Shown here one piece after another: positions 26,686 through 35,676 of a stretch of DNA of 64,000 nt. How positions within the stretch are numbered: position 1 is the first letter of the stretch; the number at the start of each line of letters is the position of its first letter. The position numbers and the translations under genes are program-made. Source of the stretch: CAVURS01 sp963834425 (GTDB lineage: Bacteria > Actinomycetota > Actinomycetes > Actinomycetales > CAVURS01); the NCBI GenBank assembly GCA_963834425.1, contig CAWIBR010000010.1:310001-374000 (forward strand). Direction: 5' to 3'. The notes under the pieces are model-generated. The model searched no databases. It saw only the letters and a program-made list of their open reading frames with translations, and was not told where the DNA came from.

Positions 26686-28080
26686 ATGTCCTCGCACCGC
26701 GAAGCACCGGAGATCTCCAAGGACCCGGTCGCCGACAACACCGACCTCTATGCCTTCGTCAGCCCGGACCGCCCCGACACGGTCACGTTGATCGCCAACT
26801 TCATCCCGCTCCAGGGCGCCGATGGCGGCCCGAACTTCTACGAGTTCGGTGACGACGTCCTCTACTCGATCAACATCGACAACAACGGCGACGGCAAGGC
26901 CGACGTCCGCTACGAGTTCTGCTTCACGACCAAGGTGCGCAACCCCGACACCTTCCTCTACAACACCGGGCCGATCCAGTCGCTCTCCGACGCGAACTGG
27001 AACAGGCGGCAGTTCTACACGGTGCACCGGGTGACCAAGAGCGGCTCGCAGAGCCTCGGCTCCGGGTTGAGCTGCCCGCCGTGCAACATCGGCCCGCTCT
27101 CGACGCCGGACTACCCCTCGCTCGCAGCGGCGGCCGTGCACTCGATGGCCGGCGGCCGTCGGGTTTTCGCCGGCCAGCGAGCCGAGGGCTTCTACGTGGA
27201 CCTTGGTGCGACGTTCGATCTGCTCGACCCGCGACCGCTGGCCAACCTGCACGCGACCTTCGGTCTGACCAACCTGCCGACCCGGCAGGGGCCGGCGGTC
27301 AACAGCACGCGGTTCGTCAATGTGCACAGCATCGCCCTCCAGGTGCCGAAGACCGACCTGACGGCGGGCGGTAAGGCACCGACGGATGCGACCAAGAGCT
27401 CCTCGGTCATCGGTGTCTGGTCCTCGACCAGTCGCCGAAAGGTCAACATTCGCAAGGGTGATGGCACCTCGACCCAGAGCGGTCCTTACGTGCAGGTCTC
27501 GAGACTGGGCAACCCGCTCTTCAACGAGGTCGTCGTCCCGATGGTCGAGAAGGACAACTGGAACGCGCTCCCGCCGACCAGTGACAAGTCCTTCGCGAAG
27601 TACGTCGCGAAGCCCGAGGTAGCGGCGCTGCTGCCGGGGCTCTTCCCCGGTGTCTTCCCGAACCTGGCCGCCCTCAACGCGACCGGGAAACCCCGGGTGG
27701 ACCTGGAGGCCATCTTGTTGACCGGCATCCCGGCCGGCCTGATCTCCGGTTTCCAGAACTTCACCGGGGCCGTGCAGGCGGACATGTTGCGACTCAACCT
27801 GGCCATCCCCCCGTCGTCCAAACCCAGCATCGACGGGTTGCTCGGTGGTGACCTGGCCGGCTTCCCGAACGGACGCCGGGTGGCCGACGACGTGGTGGCG
27901 ATCGAGCTGCGTGCGATCGCCGGCGCGACGTACCCGCTGATCGACAGCACGTTCACGCCCGACGGGGCCGCCGCGATCGTCGATGACGGGGTGACGCCGG
28001 ACGACCTGATCGTGCCGTTCCTGCCGAACTTCCCCTACCTCGGCGTACCGCACAGTGGCTTCTTCGCCGGGATCAAGTGA
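26686..28080 (+). CDS. DUF4331 domain protein
   Basis: A 464-residue protein that begins directly with the domain: SSHREAPEISKDPVADNTDL, then YAFVSPDRPDTVTLIANFIP and NFYEFGDDVLYSINIDNNGD. The N-terminal SSHREAP and DP.ADNTD.YAF patterns define DUF4331. No signal peptide of its own is present, while the small protein just upstream has a Tat leader. The function of this family is not established. The gene ends 7 bp before the His-rich gene at 28088, so the three make one operon. Confidence 0.88.
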   Translation: MSSHREAPEISKDPVADNTDLYAFVSPDRPDTVTLIANFIPLQGADGGPNFYEFGDDVLYSINIDNNGDGKADVRYEFCFTTKVRNPDTFLYNTGPIQSLSDANWNRRQFYTVHRVTKSGSQSLGSGLSCPPCNIGPLSTPDYPSLAAAAVHSMAGGRRVFAGQRAEGFYVDLGATFDLLDPRPLANLHATFGLTNLPTRQGPAVNSTRFVNVHSIALQVPKTDLTAGGKAPTDATKSSSVIGVWSSTSRRKVNIRKGDGTSTQSGPYVQVSRLGNPLFNEVVVPMVEKDNWNALPPTSDKSFAKYVAKPEVAALLPGLFPGVFPNLAALNATGKPRVDLEAILLTGIPAGLISGFQNFTGAVQADMLRLNLAIPPSSKPSIDGLLGGDLAGFPNGRRVADDVVAIELRAIAGATYPLIDSTFTPDGAAAIVDDGVTPDDLIVPFLPNFPYLGVPHSGFFAGIK

Positions 28081-28087
28081 GGGCCAC

Positions 28088-28495
28088 GTGAGGAACCCAG
28101 CGACGGCCGAGGGTCATCAGCACTCCGGGCAGCACGTGCACTCCCATGGGCATCCACACGAGCACCCGCACGTGCCGATGAAGGGTGCCGTGCTGGATAT
28201 CGGTGGCGAGATCGGCGCCGTGCTGGTGCGGACCGGCCCGGACCTCGTGGGAGCGGAGATCGAGCTCTACGACGAGGACGGCAGCTACCTGATGCACACC
28301 GAGGTGCATGCCCGTCCGGTGCCCGGGGCCGTCCAGCACGCGGGACTGTTCCCCGCCGTACGGGAGGGCAGCTACTTGCTGGACCTCCGGGACGGCAGCG
28401 AGCGCGAGCGGGTCGTCGTCACGGGCGGCCGGGTCCTGACCGTCGAGCACCAACCCGCTGGAACCGGAGCCGCTGCCGCGGTCGCGACCGGCTGA
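28088..28495 (+). CDS. His-rich small protein, third gene of the DUF4331 operon
   Basis: About 135 residues from GTG 28088; an in-frame GTG at 28055 inside the DUF4331 gene is possible but less likely. The N-terminus is a His cluster (HQHSGQHVHSHGHPHEHPHV), a probable metal-binding tail. The folded part begins AVLDIGGEIGAVLVRTGPD and contains GAEIELYDEDGSY and VQHAGLFPAVREGSYLLDL. Similar actinobacterial proteins with a His-rich head and a VLDIGG start are common but uncharacterised. The link with DUF4331 suggests a joint, maybe metal-related, role. Confidence 0.72.
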   Translation: MRNPATAEGHQHSGQHVHSHGHPHEHPHVPMKGAVLDIGGEIGAVLVRTGPDLVGAEIELYDEDGSYLMHTEVHARPVPGAVQHAGLFPAVREGSYLLDLRDGSERERVVVTGGRVLTVEHQPAGTGAAAAVATG

Positions 28496-28513
28496 CCGGG
28501 GCGTCCGGCCGGG

Positions 28514-30031
28514 TCAGCTCGGGCTGATCCGGCCGGCGCCGCGGGTGATGCCGCTGAACGCGACGATGCTGCCGATGACCAGGAGACCCAGGCAGATATA
28601 GATCGCGTGCTGGTACGCCGGGGTCAGCTTGGCCGGGTCGGCGTAGGCGTCGCCGGACAACCCGACGAGCAGCGGCAGCGCGGCGATGGCCAGCAGGCCG
28701 CCGGTGCGGGAGACCGCGTTGTTGATGCCACTGGCCGTGCCGGCGTACCGGTCCGGAGCCGCCGCCAGGACGGTGCCGGTCAGCGGAGCGACCAGGGCGC
28801 ACAGCCCAAACCCGAACAGCAGGATCCCGGGGAGCACCTGGCGCAGGTAGCTGGGGTGCTGGCCGATGGTCGAGAGCACGAGCAGGCCGCCGGCGCAGAT
28901 CATCGCGCCGGTGCCGATCATCACTCGGGCCCCGATCCGGCCGGCCAGCTTGCCGGCGCGCTCGGACAACAACAGCATCATGACGCTGACCGGCACGGTC
29001 GCGGCGCCGGCCGCAACGGGCGAGTAGCCGCCGCTGATCTGCAGCTGGATGGCCAGGAAGAGGAAGCAGCCGGACAGTGCGGCGTAGACGAGCAGGGTGA
29101 CCGTGTTGACCACGGAAAAGTCGCGCGAGGAGAACAGCGTCAACGGCACCATCGGCATCCGTTCGTGCCGCTCGACCAGCACGAAGCCGACCAGACCGGC
29201 CAGCCCGGCTGCGCCGATCAGCAGGACCGTGGCGTTGACGCCGCTGGCGCCCCACGCTGTCAGGGCGTAGGTCGTGCCGGCCAGGCCGAGGACAGCCAGG
29301 GCCACGCCGGCCAGGTCCAGGTGATCGGCGGCGGCGGAGTCCTTGGACTCGGGAACGACCTTGCGGCACAACAGGATCACGATGATCGCCAGGGGCAGGT
29401 TGATCCAGAAGATCGATCGCCAGGTCCACCCGACCAACCAGCCGCCGAGGATCGGGCCACCCGCCGTGGTCACGCCGATGAAGCCGGACCAGGCACCGAT
29501 CGCCCGCATCCGGTCCTCGGGTCGGAAGCTCGCCTGCAGGATGGCCAGGCTGCCGGGGGTGAGCAGCGCCGCAGCGATGCCCTGGACGGTGCGCGCGGCG
29601 ACCAGCGCCTGGATGTTCGGCGCGATCGCACACAGCAGCGAGCAGACGGCGAAGCCCGAGATGCCCAGGACATAGACCTTGCGCCGGCCGTAGCGGTCGC
29701 CGAGCGAGCCGCCGAGCAGGATCAGCGCGGCGAGGGTGAGCGAGTAGGCGCTGATGACCCATTGGAGGCCGGCGATGTCGGTGTGCAGCTTGCGCCCGAT
29801 CGTCGGGAGGGCGACGTTGACGACCGTGCCGTCGAGGAACGCGATGCCCGATCCCAGGACGGTCGCCAGCAGGGTCAGCCGACCGCGGGTCTCGGAGAGC
29901 GAGAGCTGGGCGACGCCGGGCTGGCCGGCAGGTGGCGGCCGCGACGTACGCGTTTTGACGGAGGGGACGGTCGGGCCGACGCAGGGCTGGCCGGGATGCG
30001 TCACATCGTCGCGCTCCGGATCACCACCCAC
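28514..30031 (-). CDS. MFS transporter, DHA2 (EmrB/QacA-type) drug exporter
   Basis: A 505-residue protein with about 14 hydrophobic segments. The first membrane segment carries LDGTVVNVALPTIGR, typical of the DHA2 group. The loop GSLGDRYGRRKVYVLG is the MFS motif A, and GPILGGWLVGWTWRSIFWIN is motif C of drug:proton antiporters. It is expected to export small toxic compounds using the proton gradient. The start at GTG 30031 leaves a long polar N-terminus; an in-frame GTG at 30004 is another choice. The convergent His-rich gene ends 18 bp away. Substrate unknown. Confidence 0.9.
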   Translation of the reverse strand: MGGDPERDDVTHPGQPCVGPTVPSVKTRTSRPPPAGQPGVAQLSLSETRGRLTLLATVLGSGIAFLDGTVVNVALPTIGRKLHTDIAGLQWVISAYSLTLAALILLGGSLGDRYGRRKVYVLGISGFAVCSLLCAIAPNIQALVAARTVQGIAAALLTPGSLAILQASFRPEDRMRAIGAWSGFIGVTTAGGPILGGWLVGWTWRSIFWINLPLAIIVILLCRKVVPESKDSAAADHLDLAGVALAVLGLAGTTYALTAWGASGVNATVLLIGAAGLAGLVGFVLVERHERMPMVPLTLFSSRDFSVVNTVTLLVYAALSGCFLFLAIQLQISGGYSPVAAGAATVPVSVMMLLLSERAGKLAGRIGARVMIGTGAMICAGGLLVLSTIGQHPSYLRQVLPGILLFGFGLCALVAPLTGTVLAAAPDRYAGTASGINNAVSRTGGLLAIAALPLLVGLSGDAYADPAKLTPAYQHAIYICLGLLVIGSIVAFSGITRGAGRISPS

Positions 30032-30070
30032 CTAGTGACCGTAGCGGCCTCGCCCCACCGCGTCGGTCGG

Positions 30071-30808
30071 TCAGCCGCGCAGCGCCGACAGGGTCTGCCG
30101 GCCGACGGTGCCGGTGACCTTCAGGTGGTGGTGGCGCTGGAAGTTCTCGACGGCGGCCTTGGTCTGCGGGCCGTACATCCCATCGGCGGTCACGTGCAGC
30201 AGCCGCTGCACGACCGCGACCAGGGAGCCGCGGCTGCCGACCTTGAGGTCGACCGGCTTGGCCTTCTTCTTGGCGTGGGCGCTCTTGTGCGTGCTCTTGT
30301 GCGCGACCTGCGCCGAGGCCGTGCTGTGCATCGGCCGGCGGAACTCCTCGGCCACCCAGTACTTGCCGTGGACCACGACGACGGCAACGCCGATCTGGGT
30401 GAAGTCCCGGTCCAGCATGTTGTCCCGGTGCGGCGTCGAGGCATAGAACGCCGCCTCGAGGCTGGAGTCGGAGTAGCCCACGCCGACGTTCTCGCCGAGG
30501 TACTTCCAGTTGCTGACCGAACTCGCCAACCGGGGGTTGTGGTAGAGCCGGTTGGACTTGGCCATCTGGTTGGCCCAGCGCTGGGCCGAGGCCATCATCG
30601 CCGGGTCGACGGCCAGCTTGGCCCGGCCGTGGGCGACCCGCTGGGCGTTGATCTTGCTGATGAAGTACGCCGCGTTGTTGGTGGCTGCGTGAGCCGGGCT
30701 GCCACCGATGCCGCCGACCAGCGCGCCGGCGACAACTCCCGATGCGGCGAACATGGCCAGGCCCCGTCGGGCGCCGGAAAGGGGCAGTGCGTGCGAGCGG
30801 CTGGCCAC
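30071..30808 (-). CDS. Secreted CAP-domain protein with peptidoglycan-binding domain
   Basis: A 245-residue exported protein from GTG 30808 with a strong AGGAG site. The signal peptide ends GGSPAHA. The CAP/SCP domain (about 45-155) shows INAQRVAHGRAKLAVDPAMM, YLGENVGVG and PHRDNMLDRDFTQIGVAVV. After a Lys/His-rich linker, a PG_binding_1 domain follows (KVGSRGSLVAVVQRLLHV, DGMYGPQTKAAVENFQRHH). It probably acts at the cell wall. CAP proteins of bacteria have no single known function. It is divergent from the Fpg gene. Confidence 0.9.
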   Translation of the reverse strand: MASRSHALPLSGARRGLAMFAASGVVAGALVGGIGGSPAHAATNNAAYFISKINAQRVAHGRAKLAVDPAMMASAQRWANQMAKSNRLYHNPRLASSVSNWKYLGENVGVGYSDSSLEAAFYASTPHRDNMLDRDFTQIGVAVVVVHGKYWVAEEFRRPMHSTASAQVAHKSTHKSAHAKKKAKPVDLKVGSRGSLVAVVQRLLHVTADGMYGPQTKAAVENFQRHHHLKVTGTVGRQTLSALRG

Positions 30809-30952
30809 GAGCGGTATCTCCTTGATTCGTCCGAACTCCCTGTGTTGTGTGGATCGGCCGACCAGTGACTAGTGCTGCATAGCCCGTTTGGGTGATGACC
30901 CTCTGCGACCGGTGTCACTGTTCGTGCTCGCCGACTGCGGCAGACTGGTCCG

Positions 30953-31813
30953 GTGCCTGAGCTGCCGGAGGTCGAAGCGCTCGTCGGTTTCCTGCGCGAG
31001 CGGACCGCCGGCCTGGTCATCGCGCGGGTCGACATCGGCAACATCAGCGTGCTCAAGACCTACGACCCACCGCCCTCGGCGCTGTCCGGGCTGCCGGTCA
31101 CCGGGGTGGCCCGGTTCGGCAAGTTCATCGACCTGGAGGCCGAGGGGATCCACCTGGTCTTCCACCTGGCCCGGGCCGGGTGGCTGCGCTGGTCGGACAA
31201 GCTGGCGACGGCACCGCTGCGGCCGGGCAAGAGCCCGATCGGGCTGCGGGTGCACCTGTCCGACGGCTCGGGTTTCGACCTGACCGAGGCGGGCACCCGC
31301 AAGCGGCTAGCGGCCTACATCGTGCGGGACCCGCAGGACGTGCCCGGCATCGCGACGCTCGGGCCGGACCCGCTCGACCCGGCCTTCGACCGCGCCGCCC
31401 TCGGTGCGGTGCTGGCCGGTCGGCGCTCGCAGGTCAAGGGCGTGCTGCGGGACCAGTCGTTGCTGGCCGGGGTCGGCAACGCCTATAGCGACGAGGTCCT
31501 GCACGCGGCCAAGCTCTCGCCGTACGCCGTGGCCGGTTCGCTGAGCGAGGAGCAGGTGGATCGGCTGTACGACGCGTTGCGAACGGTGCTGACCTCGGCC
31601 GTCACCGCCGCGTGGGGCAAGCCGGCCAAGGAGCTCAAGGACGCCAAGCGGGCCGGGATGGCGGTGCACGGCCGGGCCGGTCTGCCCTGTCCGGTCTGCG
31701 GCGACACGGTCCGCGAGGTGTCCTTCGCCGACCGCTCCCTGCAGTACTGCCCCACCTGCCAGACCGGCGGCAAACCCCTCGCCGACCGCCGGATGTCCCG
31801 CCTCCTCAAGTAG
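30953..31813 (+). CDS. Fpg/Nei-family DNA glycosylase/AP lyase
   Basis: A 286-residue DNA repair enzyme from GTG 30953. The catalytic N-terminus is MPELPEVEAL, where Pro2 and Glu3 form the active site. The helix-two-turn-helix region is QSLLAGVGNAYSDEVL. The C-terminal zinc finger is CPVCGDTVREVSFADRSLQY followed by CPTCQTGG. It removes oxidised bases such as 8-oxoguanine or oxidised pyrimidines. Whether it is of Fpg or Nei specificity cannot be settled. The convergent neighbour is another repair gene, ogt. Confidence 0.93.
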   Translation: MPELPEVEALVGFLRERTAGLVIARVDIGNISVLKTYDPPPSALSGLPVTGVARFGKFIDLEAEGIHLVFHLARAGWLRWSDKLATAPLRPGKSPIGLRVHLSDGSGFDLTEAGTRKRLAAYIVRDPQDVPGIATLGPDPLDPAFDRAALGAVLAGRRSQVKGVLRDQSLLAGVGNAYSDEVLHAAKLSPYAVAGSLSEEQVDRLYDALRTVLTSAVTAAWGKPAKELKDAKRAGMAVHGRAGLPCPVCGDTVREVSFADRSLQYCPTCQTGGKPLADRRMSRLLK

Positions 31814-31829
31814 CACCCCCGCCTGTCGT

Positions 31830-31934
31830 GGCCGTCGAAACCGGGTTTGGCCGTCGAAAGCGGGTTTTCGGTCGTCATTTCGGGTGCCCGAACCCGGATC
31901 CGACGGCCAAACCCGGAGTGGACGGCCAAGACAG
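31830..31934. repeat. 105-bp palindromic intergenic element, copy 1
   Basis: Two direct units of GGCCGTCGAAACCGGGTTT type are followed by a short centre and two inverted units (AACCCGGATCCGACGGCC type), ending AAGACAG. The arms can fold into a stem of about 35 bp. It fills the space between the converging Fpg and Ogt genes. A second copy of the same length and order lies at 51713-51817, also between converging genes. Probably a bidirectional terminator. Confidence 0.85.
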
Positions 31935-31950
31935 TGCAAGACCGGACGGG

Positions 31951-32612
31951 CTAGGCGTGGGCGGCTTCGAGGTCGAGCAGGTAGGTCTTGGCGGCCAGGC
32001 CGCCCGCGTAGCCGGTGAGGGCGCCGGAGCTGGCGACGACCCGGTGGCAGGGCAGCACGATGCACAGCGGGTTGGCGCCGAGCGCCGCTCCGACCGCACG
32101 GGCCGCGGTCGGCCGACCGATCGCGGCGGCGAGCGCGCCGTACGTCGTGCGGCCGCCGTAGCTCGTTCCCGTCGTCAGCGCCGGGAGCACCTGCTGCTGG
32201 AACGGCGTCGCCAGCGTGAGGTCGACGACGAGTCCCTCCAGGGCCTGCGCACTGCCGGCGAGGTAGTCGTCGAAGGCGCGGCGCGCGTCGTCCAGCGCGC
32301 GCGAGTCCCGGATCACTCGCGGCGAGACCTGTCGGGAGATCCGGGTCAGCACCCCGTCCTCGGTCGCCTCGTCCGGCGCGTACGACGAGGAGAGCAGTCG
32401 TCCGTCGGCGCGGGCCGCCAGGAGCAACCGGCCGACGGGGGTGTCGTGCTCGACGTACACTGACGTCGCCGTACAGCTGCGGCGGCTGCAGACCGCTCGG
32501 TGCGCTGAAGGCGCGCAGCCGGATCTCGAGCGCGTCCGTCGGCGGGGTCAGGGGCTTCCGAGTCTTCAGAGTCTTGGTCAGCGGTCTTCGCGGTCTTCGG
32601 GTGTGCGGTCAT
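31951..32612 (-). CDS. ogt: Methylated-DNA--protein-cysteine methyltransferase, N-terminal part frameshifted
   Basis: The intact part (31951-32460) has DTPVGRLLLAARADGRLL, RTTYGALAAAIGRPTAARAV and the acceptor-cysteine motif VLPCHRVVASSG. It transfers alkyl groups from O6-alkylguanine to itself. The likely start is ATG 32612, which overlaps the sigma factor stop (ATGA). From there MTAHPKTAKTADQDSEDSEA is in one frame, TDALEIRLRAFSAPSGLQPP in a second, and YVEHDTPV in a third. Frameshifts near 32550 and 32460 are therefore needed. Actinobacterial Ogt proteins often have such an N-terminal TRLRAF segment, so errors are likelier than decay. It pairs with the sigma factor upstream. Confidence 0.88.
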
Positions 32613-33094
32613 GGTTGGTCCACCTTGCTGCGTAGGGCGGCCAGCGCGTCGCTGACCAGCCGTCGGGTCGCGGCCGGGGTGGTCCCCATGGCCGCGGCGA
32701 CCCCTGCGTGGTCCAGGTCGGCGACGTAGCGCAAGGCGATCGCCTCGCGCTGCCGCTCGGGGAGGTCCCGGACGAGCTCCCACAGCCGTGGGTCGGCCGC
32801 CGTCACCGGGTCGTCCGCGCCGGGTGCGCGGCCGGCCGGTTCCGGCAGCTGCTCGACGGGGAGCGCCCGGCGGTTCCGCGAACGATGACCGTCCATCGCG
32901 CAGCGCGCGGTGATGGTCATCAGCCACGAGCGCAAGTTGGTTGCGCTGGTGAGCCGTGGGTACGCCGCCAGAGCCTGGGTCCACGCCTGCTGGGCCACGT
33001 CGTCGCCCTCGCCCGGCCCCGCGAGGGCGTGGGCGAGCCGCGCGACGTCGCGCCAGTGGGCGTCGACCAAGTGCTGGAACGGCGGCAGGGTCAC
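32609..33094 (-). CDS. Sigma-70 family RNA polymerase sigma factor (ECF type)
   Basis: About 161 residues from GTG 33094; another GTG at 33145 in the same frame would add 17 residues. The sigma-2 region shows VDAHWRDVARLAHALAG and NLRSWLMTITARCAMDGHRS. The sigma-4 region shows LRDLPERQREAIALRYVADL-type sequence and HAGVAAAMGTTPAATRRLVS. It directs RNA polymerase to a set of promoters. It overlaps ogt by 4 nt. A sigma factor translationally joined to Ogt is a recurrent actinobacterial pair, suggesting a response to alkylation damage. No anti-sigma gene is adjacent. Confidence 0.85.
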   Translation of the reverse strand: MTLPPFQHLVDAHWRDVARLAHALAGPGEGDDVAQQAWTQALAAYPRLTSATNLRSWLMTITARCAMDGHRSRNRRALPVEQLPEPAGRAPGADDPVTAADPRLWELVRDLPERQREAIALRYVADLDHAGVAAAMGTTPAATRRLVSDALAALRSKVDQP

Positions 33095-33211
33095 CCTGGT
33101 TGAACGTCGCGCCGGCCGGTCGTGTGAGGGTCGGCGAGCAGGCACCGGCCCAGTCTGCTCGGTCGGGCGCTGTCACTATGGGCGGCAGGGAGCCGTCTCG
33201 GGGAGGTGAGC

Positions 33212-34366
33212 GTGGCCGGACCGCTGAGTGGCCTGCGGGTCATCGAGCTGGCCGGGATCGGGCCCGCACCGTTCGCCGCGATGGTCCTGGCCGATCTGGG
33301 GGCCGACGTCCTGCGGGTGGACCGGCCACAGGGGCCGGGACTGGGGTTCGCCAGCCCCGAGCACGACCTGCTCAACCGAGGGCGGCCCAACCTCGCGGTC
33401 GACCTCAAACACCCGCGCGGCCCGGGCCTGGTGCTCGACCTGGTGGAGCGGGCGGACGCGCTGATCGAGAGCTACCGGCCCGGAGTCGCGGAGCGGCTCG
33501 GCCTGGGGCCGGAAGACTGCTGGGTCCGCAACCCGCGCCTGGTCTACGGCCGGATGACCGGCTGGGGTCAGACCGGACCGCTCGCCCGCACGGCTGGCCA
33601 CGACGTCAACTACATCGCGATCACCGGTGCGCTGGATGCGATCGGCCGGGCCGGCGGTCCGCCGCAGATCCCGCTCAACATGATGGGAGATTTCGGCGGG
33701 GGCGCGATGTTCCTCGTCACCGGCCTGCTCGCGGCGATCTGGGAAGCCGGTCGCTCCGGTCGCGGGCAGGTCGTCGATGCCGCCGTTGTCGACGGGACGA
33801 GCTCGCTCACGACGCTGCTGTGCGGGATGACGGCGGCTGGCGCGTGGCCGGGTGGCCGGGGCGAGAACCTGCTCGACTCTGGCGCGCCGTACTACGACGT
33901 CTATCTGACCGCCGACGGCCAGTACGTCGCGGTTGGCGCGCTGGAGCCGGCGTTCTATGCCCAGCTGCTCCACGGCCTCGAGCTCGACCCGGCCGATCTG
34001 CCGGACCGGACCGATCCGACCCAGCATGAGGCGTTGCGCGACGTCCTCGCGGCCCGCTTCGCGACCCGGTCCCAGGCCGACTGGGCCGCGGTGTTCGACG
34101 GGTCCGACGCCTGCGTGTCCCCGGTGCTCTCGGTCGCGGCGGCGGCGGACCATCCGCACCTGCGCGAACGGGCGACGTACGTCGAGCGCGACGGGGTCGT
34201 GCAGCCGGCGCCCGCGCCGCGCTTCTCCCGGACCGGGGCGACCTTGACCCGGTCGCCCGCGCGGACCGGCCAGCACTCCCGCGAGGCGCTCGCTGCGTGG
34301 GGCATCTCGGACGTCGATGCGCTCATCGCTGACCGCGTCGTCCGGCAGGAGGGCGAGGACGGATGA
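33212..34366 (+). CDS. CaiB/BaiF family CoA-transferase (alpha-methylacyl-CoA-racemase-like)
   Basis: A 384-residue protein; GTG 33212 has a better distance from GGGGAGG than GTG 33206. It has GLRVIELAGIGPAPFAAMVL, ADLGADVLRVDRP and NPRLVYGRMTGWGQTGP, all typical of family III CoA-transferases. The conserved aspartate is in MMGDFGGGAMF. The wording AGHDVNYIAITGALDAIGR is closest to alpha-methylacyl-CoA racemases. It either moves CoA between acids or racemises 2-methyl-branched acyl-CoAs. It overlaps the thiolase gene by ATGA, so the pair may act in branched fatty acid or sterol side-chain breakdown. Confidence 0.9.
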   Translation: MAGPLSGLRVIELAGIGPAPFAAMVLADLGADVLRVDRPQGPGLGFASPEHDLLNRGRPNLAVDLKHPRGPGLVLDLVERADALIESYRPGVAERLGLGPEDCWVRNPRLVYGRMTGWGQTGPLARTAGHDVNYIAITGALDAIGRAGGPPQIPLNMMGDFGGGAMFLVTGLLAAIWEAGRSGRGQVVDAAVVDGTSSLTTLLCGMTAAGAWPGGRGENLLDSGAPYYDVYLTADGQYVAVGALEPAFYAQLLHGLELDPADLPDRTDPTQHEALRDVLAARFATRSQADWAAVFDGSDACVSPVLSVAAAADHPHLRERATYVERDGVVQPAPAPRFSRTGATLTRSPARTGQHSREALAAWGISDVDALIADRVVRQEGEDG

Positions 34367-35592
34367 CCACGGAAGCCTTTGTCTACGAAGCGATCCGGAC
34401 GCCGCGAGGCCGGGGAAAACCCACCGGTGCCTTGCACGACGTTACGCCGGTGGACCTGGTGGTCGGCCTGATGCGGGAGCTGGAACGCCGGCAGCCCGGA
34501 CTGGATCCGGCCGGCATCGACGACGTGGTCCTCGGCATCGTCACTCCGATCCGGGACCAGGGTTCGGACCTCGCGCGGACGGCGGTCCTGATGGCCGGCT
34601 GGCCGGACACCGTCGGTGGGGTGCAGCTCAACCGGTTCTGTGCCAGCGGCCTGGAGGCGGTCAATCAGGCGGCGGCGCGGGTGCGCTCGGGCTGGGAGGA
34701 CCTGATCGTGGCCGGCGGGGTCGAGTCGATGTCGCGGGTGCCGATGGGCAGCGACGGCGGGGCGTGGATGGACGACCCGCAGGTGGCCGACGCGACCGGC
34801 TTCGTCCCGCAGGGTGTCAGCGCCGACCTGATCGCGACCATCGAGGGCTTCAGTCGCGACGACGTCGACGCCTACGCGGTCCGGTCGCAGCAGCGGGCCG
34901 CGGCGGCGCAGTCGTCCGGAGCGTTCGAGCGGTCCGTCGTACCGGTCCTGGATCGCTCGGGAACCGCTGTGCTGCAACAGGACGAGCACCCCCGACCCGA
35001 GACGACCATGGAGTCCCTGGCTGGGCTGAAGGCGTCGTTCGCCGGCCTGGGTGACCGGTTTGACCGGGTGGCCCTGCGCAAGTACGGCGTGGGCGGCCGC
35101 CACGACCGGGGCGTCGAGGCGATCGAGCACGTGCACACCGCGGGCAACTCCTCTGGCATCGTCGATGGCGCCGCGCTGGTGCTGATCGGCTCGGCGGAGG
35201 CGGGCGAACGGCACGGGCTGACCCCCCGGGGCCGCATCGTGTCGGCCGCCGTGAGCGGCAGTGAACCCACGATCATGCTGACCGGCCCGGCCCCGGCCAG
35301 CCGGAAAGCGTTGGCCCAGGCCGGTTTGGGGCCCGACGACCTCGACCTGGCCGAGATGAACGAGGCGTTCGCTGCTGCGGTGCTGCGTTTCCAGCGCGAC
35401 CTCGGCATCGAGGACGAGCGGCTCAACGTCAACGGCGGGGCGATCGCGCTGGGCCACCCGCTGGGCGCGACCGGCGCCATGCTGGTGGGCACGGTGCTCG
35501 ACGAGCTGGACCGGCGAGGCGGTCGCTACGGGCTCGTGACGTTGTGCGTCGGTGGCGGCATGGGCGTGGCCACCGTCATCGAACGACTCTGA
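34363..35592 (+). CDS. Acetyl-CoA C-acyltransferase (thiolase)
   Basis: A 409-residue thiolase. The nucleophile is in NRFCASGLEAVN (about Cys93). The C-terminal NVNGGAIALGHPLGATGAML and TLCVGGGMGVA carry the catalytic histidine and second cysteine. It is of degradative FadA type, splitting 3-ketoacyl-CoA with CoA. It is coupled by ATGA to the CaiB-like gene. The product has a normal length with no breaks. Confidence 0.93.
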   Translation: MTTEAFVYEAIRTPRGRGKPTGALHDVTPVDLVVGLMRELERRQPGLDPAGIDDVVLGIVTPIRDQGSDLARTAVLMAGWPDTVGGVQLNRFCASGLEAVNQAAARVRSGWEDLIVAGGVESMSRVPMGSDGGAWMDDPQVADATGFVPQGVSADLIATIEGFSRDDVDAYAVRSQQRAAAAQSSGAFERSVVPVLDRSGTAVLQQDEHPRPETTMESLAGLKASFAGLGDRFDRVALRKYGVGGRHDRGVEAIEHVHTAGNSSGIVDGAALVLIGSAEAGERHGLTPRGRIVSAAVSGSEPTIMLTGPAPASRKALAQAGLGPDDLDLAEMNEAFAAAVLRFQRDLGIEDERLNVNGGAIALGHPLGATGAMLVGTVLDELDRRGGRYGLVTLCVGGGMGVATVIERL

Positions 35593-35676
35593 GCTGGCTC
35601 TGGAGCCACCTCGGCCAGGAGGGCGCGGCGTGTTGGCGACGATGTCGTCGTCCGGTCATCCGCGTCCTGACACCAT

